NCBI GenBank assembly: GCA_900554875.1
Contig: USJA01000038.1
Span: forward strand, 1-8,615
Direction: 5' to 3'
Length of the DNA stretch: 8,615 bases
Source: an uncultured Clostridium sp.
GTDB taxonomy: Bacteria > Bacillota > Clostridia > TANB77 > CAG-465
Shown here: positions 5,896-8,615 of the stretch, piece after piece
Numbering within the stretch: position 1 is the stretch's first letter
Layout: each line of letters opens with the position of its first letter
Notes under the pieces: model-generated
What the model saw: the letters and a program-made list of their open reading frames with translations, nothing else
Told to the model about the DNA's origin: nothing
Databases searched by the model: none
Made by a program: the position numbers and the translations under genes

Positions 5896-6009
5896 TCATT
5901 TAGTCTCTCTATATATCATCATCTTTATCATCTTCTAATACCTCCTTTGCAAAATTCTAAAGATATTTCTGTATCATATATTTTTATCTTACCTCCATAA
6001 GCATTCTCC
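5896..6009 (-). pseudogene. Remnants of an older gene pair beside the IS remnant
   Basis: Directly after the point where IS3 homology stops, a minus-strand frame reads NAYGGKIKIYDTEISLEF, then CKGGIRR and TGA (5930-5928), like the end of a protein. An AAAGGAGGT ribosome site (about 5948-5940) precedes an ATG at 5931 that overlaps this stop (ATGA), the classic layout of coupled genes. That second frame ends after 11 codons (MIKMMIYRETK, TGA at 5898-5896). I do not recognise either protein. The pieces are too short to be functional and look like the stump of an operon cut by the insertion sequence and later deletions. Confidence 0.3.
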
Positions 6010-6351
6010 AGATGTATATTGGAAACCTTGATCACTGTGAATGATTAATCCATGTACATCTTTTTTTGCAAGTGCTTCATTTAATGTATCTATAACAAGT
6101 TTATTATCGTTGTTTTTTGATATTTTATATGCAATTACATGTCTATCGTACAAATCAATTATTGTTGATAAATATGCTCTAGCTCCTTTAAAAATCAAAT
6201 AAGTAACATCAGTATCCCATACTTCATTTAAAGCACTAGTTACAAAATTTCTATTTAACAAATTTGGTTTTACATTAGCTTCAGTTCTCTTATTTTTATG
6301 TTTTATTTTTGATCTTCTTATATATTCTGCTTGAATATTATATTTTTTCAG
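5989..6351 (-). pseudogene. IS3-family transposase OrfB fragment (DDE integrase core, truncated)
   Basis: Residues LKKYNIQAEYIRR, then PNLLNRNF, WDTDVTY, YLSTIIDLYDRHVIAYKIS and IIHSDQGFQYTS match the IS3/IS150-group OrfB in order. The first two catalytic aspartates are visible (in TDVTY and HSDQG). The N-terminal part before LKKYN is missing, and homology stops after YTS, so the third catalytic residue (Glu) and the C-terminus are lost; the last residues GECLWR are not IS sequence. The piece cannot be an active transposase. An apparent ATG at 6414 only extends the frame through orfA sequence and is not a real start. Confidence 0.85.
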
Positions 6352-6508
6352 GATGATTAATTTTACCTTTCCATGTTTTAATTGTATTGACAGAAATTCC
6401 ATATTCTTTAGCAAGCTGATATGCAGACTCTCCTTTTAAATGTCTTTGCATTATTTCGTTTTTTTCTTTATCTGTATGTCTTAAAAATTTTTGACCTTTT
6501 GAAGCCAT
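6338..6508 (-). pseudogene. IS3-family transposase OrfA, C-terminally truncated
   Basis: A 56-residue product begins MASKGQKFLRHTDKEKNEI and contains the helix-turn-helix SAYQLAKEYGISVNTIKTW (about 28-46), typical of IS3/IS150-group OrfA, which binds the element ends. Full OrfA is nearer 95-100 residues and has a leucine zipper; here the frame stops soon after the helix-turn-helix. The start ATG at 6508 follows AAAGGAGGTG with a slightly long gap. The join to the OrfB piece near 6345-6350 is in a frame that a normal -1 shift would not reach, so an internal deletion explains it better than programmed frameshifting. Confidence 0.8.
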
Positions 6509-6512
6509 AGAA

Positions 6513-6542
6513 AAAATACACCTCCTTTCGAAAGTGTATTTT
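6513..6542 (-). promoter_or_regulatory. Hairpin sequestering the transposase ribosome binding site
   Basis: On the minus strand AAAATACAC (6542-6534) pairs perfectly over nine bases with GTGTATTTT (6521-6513). The GGAGG ribosome site of orfA (6525-6521) lies in the loop and the foot of this stem, next to an inner TTTC/GAAA pairing. Such hairpins stop transposase translation from transcripts that enter from outside the element, a known safeguard of insertion sequences. Confidence 0.6.
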
Positions 6543-6560
6543 ATCATATTATATTTTTTT

Positions 6561-6588
6561 TAATGTCTCCTAAATAGGGTTCACTTCA
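6561..6588 (-). repeat. Probable left terminal inverted repeat of the IS3 remnant
   Basis: The minus strand reads TGAAGTGAACCC from 6588 inward, then TATTTAGGAGACATTA. The TG start and the ACCC run resemble the ends of IS3/IS150-group elements, and the site lies 80 bases before orfA as expected. Without the other end the boundary cannot be proven. Confidence 0.5.
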
Positions 6589-6634
6589 GAACTTAGTAGT
6601 TTTTTTATGTTTTGTACTTAAAAAATGTATTACA

Positions 6635-6655
6635 TAAATAAAGTTCTTTTATTTA
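6635..6655 (-). terminator. Weak AT-only hairpin after the membrane protein gene
   Basis: TAAATAAA (6635-6642) and TTTATTTA (6648-6655) form eight A-U pairs downstream of the gene ending at 6681. On the minus strand TGTAATACA and then TTTTTT follow after some spacing. The lack of G-C pairs makes it a poor terminator; it is the only candidate there. Confidence 0.25.
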
Positions 6656-6680
6656 CTATAAATTTTTAAAACTTTAGAGA

Positions 6681-7298
6681 TTAAATTAAAAAAACTAATC
6701 CTAAAAACATTACCGCACCTGCTATATTACCTTTGGCAGGTAGTTTTGTTTTAGCTATAATCAAGAAAAGCGGAATTGTATTAAATATAGCTGCCCATCT
6801 TGGGAGCGAAGTAATTCCTGAAATAATAGCTATAAAAAATGTTATTGCAAATATAAATAATGCAATATAACTAATATACATTGTAATAGATGTCTTTTTC
6901 AAAAATTCTGTGATTACTACTAGAACTTCCTTTGTTCTTCCTAATCGAATGTAGAACCATTCAATAACACCACAAAATACATGATGTGCTGTTACAAAAA
7001 TAAAATAAATTATAATTGATATAAACATAATTATTGCACATATATTTGAAAATTGCTCTATCCAATTACATAATGCAAGATATCCAAATATGGATATTGA
7101 AAATGCTAGAACCCCTAATAACATAGAAAGTATTATGTTTTTAAGTGGCATATTTTCAAATACTTTTGACATTTTTTGATTGTCTTTCAAACAGGCAAAT
7201 TCAAACCTACCGTTAGGGGTATATGCTAATAAACAATCTGTAAATCCACAAAGAATATGTCCTAACATTGCTAATATTAACAAAAATTTCAACATCAT
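6681..7298 (-). CDS. Six-helix membrane protein of unknown function (DUF6796-like, tentative)
   Basis: Product of 205 residues, almost entirely hydrophobic. Predicted membrane segments lie at about 3-25, 52-77, 84-106, 138-162, 168-184 and 190-205. Polar residues stand out inside or beside helices: GFTDCLL (18-24), TAHHVFCGVIEWFYIRLGR (103-121) and LPAKGNIAGAVMFLG (186-200). The His-His pair and the Glu of CGVIEW would be worth testing as functional sites. The pattern resembles the uncharacterised DUF6796 membrane family as I remember it, but I cannot confirm this. The start ATG at 7298 has GGAGG eight bases upstream; a second ATG follows at once. The CPBP protease gene ends 163 bases upstream on the same strand, so the two may or may not share a transcript. 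No substrate or partner is evident. Confidence 0.75.
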   Translation of the reverse strand: MMLKFLLILAMLGHILCGFTDCLLAYTPNGRFEFACLKDNQKMSKVFENMPLKNIILSMLLGVLAFSISIFGYLALCNWIEQFSNICAIIMFISIIIYFIFVTAHHVFCGVIEWFYIRLGRTKEVLVVITEFLKKTSITMYISYIALFIFAITFFIAIISGITSLPRWAAIFNTIPLFLIIAKTKLPAKGNIAGAVMFLGLVFLI

Positions 7299-7460
7299 TT
7301 CTTAATCCTCCTTTTTATTGGTATAAAATCATAACCTATTTAATGTTTATTTATTTTTTACAAAGTTCTTTTCTATTAAAATAAAATATTTTTTTATGCT
7401 CCGAATCATTTCATATTTTTATCACTCAATAATAACAATGTATTAACATTAAACCATTAC

Positions 7461-8225
7461 CTATCTTTTTTCTCTCATAATATATAAACTATATATTCCT
7501 AGTAATATATATGTTGGTAAAATAATATATAAGCTTATATTAGGATAAGTTGTTATAGTGGTAAAACAATATGGCAAAGCACATACATTAATTATAAAAT
7601 GCAAAATAATTGTTAACCATAGATTATTTGTTTTCTTATATATTGCTCCAAAATATAATCCCATAGCAATAGTCCATACTACTTTTGTAATTATTATAAG
7701 TATTGATTGACCTAGGACTCCAAATATATGCCCTAGTCCAAATATAACTGATGATAGAATTATTGCTATAACTGTATTATTTTTATTTTTATAAAATAGT
7801 TTTTCAATGAAATTTAAAAGTAATCCTCTTACATATAGCTCCTCAACTATTGCTACGCCTATATAATAGATAATCCCCTCAACTAAAACTTTCCATATTG
7901 TTGGACTATAATTGAACGGTTTTAATCCAATATAAAATGCTATTCCTGATATAACACCTACAATAATTCCAACTACTCCATATTTTTTTAGACCACTTGT
8001 GAGTTTATTTTTGTTAAGTCCTAGTTTCCAATTAGGGCAAAGATATTTTAATATTAAAAATGCTATTACTCCAATAATTATAAAGTTAAACATTAATGCC
8101 CAATAAAATGGTGTAATGTCTAACACTTCAATATTTATAAACAAAGCACTTGGTAATCCACTTATATCCATAAATGCTATTAATATTGTTAGTAACCCAA
8201 TTATAATTAATTCTTTCTTTTTCAT
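7461..8225 (-). CDS. CPBP-family intramembrane glutamic endopeptidase (CAAX protease / Abi type)
   Basis: Product of 254 residues with about seven or eight hydrophobic helices. The three family motifs are present: motif 1 EELYVRG with Glu128-Glu129 and Arg133, motif 2 FGLGH with His166, and motif 3 HFIIN with His209 and Asn213. These form the in-membrane active site of CPBP (Rce1-like) proteases. In bacteria such proteins are linked to bacteriocin self-immunity, peptide maturation or signalling; the neighbours here do not show which. No bacteriocin gene is visible nearby. The start ATG at 8225 follows AGGAGTG at about ten bases. All catalytic residues are intact, so it should be active. Confidence 0.92.
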   Translation of the reverse strand: MKKKELIIIGLLTILIAFMDISGLPSALFINIEVLDITPFYWALMFNFIIIGVIAFLILKYLCPNWKLGLNKNKLTSGLKKYGVVGIIVGVISGIAFYIGLKPFNYSPTIWKVLVEGIIYYIGVAIVEELYVRGLLLNFIEKLFYKNKNNTVIAIILSSVIFGLGHIFGVLGQSILIIITKVVWTIAMGLYFGAIYKKTNNLWLTIILHFIINVCALPYCFTTITTYPNISLYIILPTYILLGIYSLYIMREKR

Positions 8226-8264
8226 ATTTTTTTCACTCCTAAATTACTATCTTTTATTTTTTAT

Positions 8265-8270
8265 ATTGTA
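8265..8270 (-). promoter_or_regulatory. Possible proximal -10 element for the CPBP protease gene
   Basis: The minus strand reads TACAAT preceded by TGT, an extended -10, about 30 bases before the ribosome site. The -35 region (TTAAAG, 17 bases upstream) is weak, three of six. Confidence 0.3.
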
Positions 8271-8412
8271 ACACCATAATCAAAAGTCTTTAAACCTATA
8301 TAAAATAATATTATAAAAATGTACATTCATTTAGCCAAAGAGCATTTTTAAAAATTTATTTTAACTTAAGATCTCCAGTTCATAATTGTTTATTTAATAC
8401 CTTATCATGTAT

Positions 8413-8441
8413 ATTATAAAGTATCTTTTCAAATTTTGCAA
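8413..8441 (-). promoter_or_regulatory. Possible distal promoter toward the CPBP protease gene
   Basis: TTGCAA (8441-8436) is followed after 17 bases by a perfect TATAAT (8418-8413). The leader to the protease start would be about 180 bases. I see no strong structure in that leader. Confidence 0.4.
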
Positions 8442-8615
8442 CCCACAGGCCATGGATAACCTGATACCCAATCTATAACTTTTGAATTAAAACCATATGT
8501 GCTTTATTTGTTAAAGGCTTAATATTTTACTCAAATATGTAATAAGATATTTTTAACTATGATATATTTTGTGAAAAATTCACTTAGCGGTAATTCAAGT
8601 TATGATATTTCATTT

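Larger units (their letters stand above)
6010..6588 (-). mobile_element. Decayed IS3-family (IS150-like) insertion sequence
   Basis: The element spans from a probable left terminal repeat at 6588 (minus strand TGAAGTGAACCC..., ending GGAGACATTA at 6561) to the end of OrfB homology at 6010. That is about 0.58 kb against the 1.2-1.5 kb of intact IS3 elements. The orfA-orfB junction region and the whole 3' end are missing. I find no clear right repeat; a partial likeness (ACCTCATTTAG at 5893-5903) is too weak to use. It cannot move by itself. Confidence 0.75.
8226..8615. other. Gene-free region upstream of the CPBP protease
   Basis: No supported gene on either strand. Two minus-strand promoter candidates point at the protease (listed separately), and nothing else stands out. 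One 24-codon open stretch (8503-8432) without a start is treated as chance. Confidence 0.5.

Noticed and set aside
5893..5903. ACCTCATTTAG as the right terminal repeat of the IS3 remnant
   Set aside because: Only a short core resembles the left end (ACCCTATTTAG); the flanking bases do not match, and OrfB homology ends about 100 bases earlier.
8432..8503. 24-codon minus-strand open stretch containing GYPWPVGCKI
   Set aside because: No start codon or ribosome site, bounded by stops on both sides; no recognisable family.
1..8615. CRISPR arrays, tRNA or rRNA genes
   Set aside because: No regularly spaced repeats, cloverleaf-like segments or GC-rich rRNA islands were seen in reading either strand.

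Overview
The window is very AT-rich. TGG encodes Trp, and every gene I can support ends at TAA, TAG or TGA without needing a TGA read-through, so the standard code applies. Shine-Dalgarno sites are of the GGAGG type, and the families present (RbgA/YlqF, MepA-type MATE, TetR, CPBP protease, IS3) are typical of Firmicutes. I infer a low-GC Clostridia-like bacterium. All convincing genes lie on the minus strand, so gene order below runs from high to low coordinates.

Right side (8615 to 6600): about 390 bases without a gene, then a CPBP-family intramembrane protease and a six-helix membrane protein of unknown function, each with its own ribosome binding site. Next comes a decayed IS3-family insertion sequence (about 6010-6588). 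It has lost the orfA/orfB junction and its 3' part, but keeps a hairpin that buries the transposase Shine-Dalgarno site.

Middle (6010 to 3420): remnants of an older gene pair lie between the insertion sequence and a self-contained two-gene operon. That operon encodes a TetR repressor and a membrane-anchored alpha/beta hydrolase. It has a consensus sigma-A promoter with a perfect inverted repeat in the spacer, the likely autoregulatory operator. Downstream are two decayed genes, one of which still shows a signal peptide followed by in-frame stops.

Left side (3420 to 1): a divergent intergenic region has one promoter on each strand. The minus-strand promoter feeds a short leader with a terminator hairpin ahead of a MepA-type MATE transporter; the layout suits a riboswitch or attenuator, with guanidine-IV (mepA motif) the first class to test. 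The plus-strand promoter feeds a structured RNA with two mutually exclusive hairpins and no gene after it. The MATE protein carries about 150 extra residues that look like the C-terminal coiled coil and last strand region of a large serine recombinase, an unexpected fusion. The ribosome assembly GTPase gene rbgA follows, with its own promoter inside the MATE 3' end, and then the start of a probable dprA gene that lacks a normal start codon and runs off the window.

The most interesting items are the MATE-recombinase tail fusion, the MATE leader and the orphan plus-strand attenuator-like RNA.
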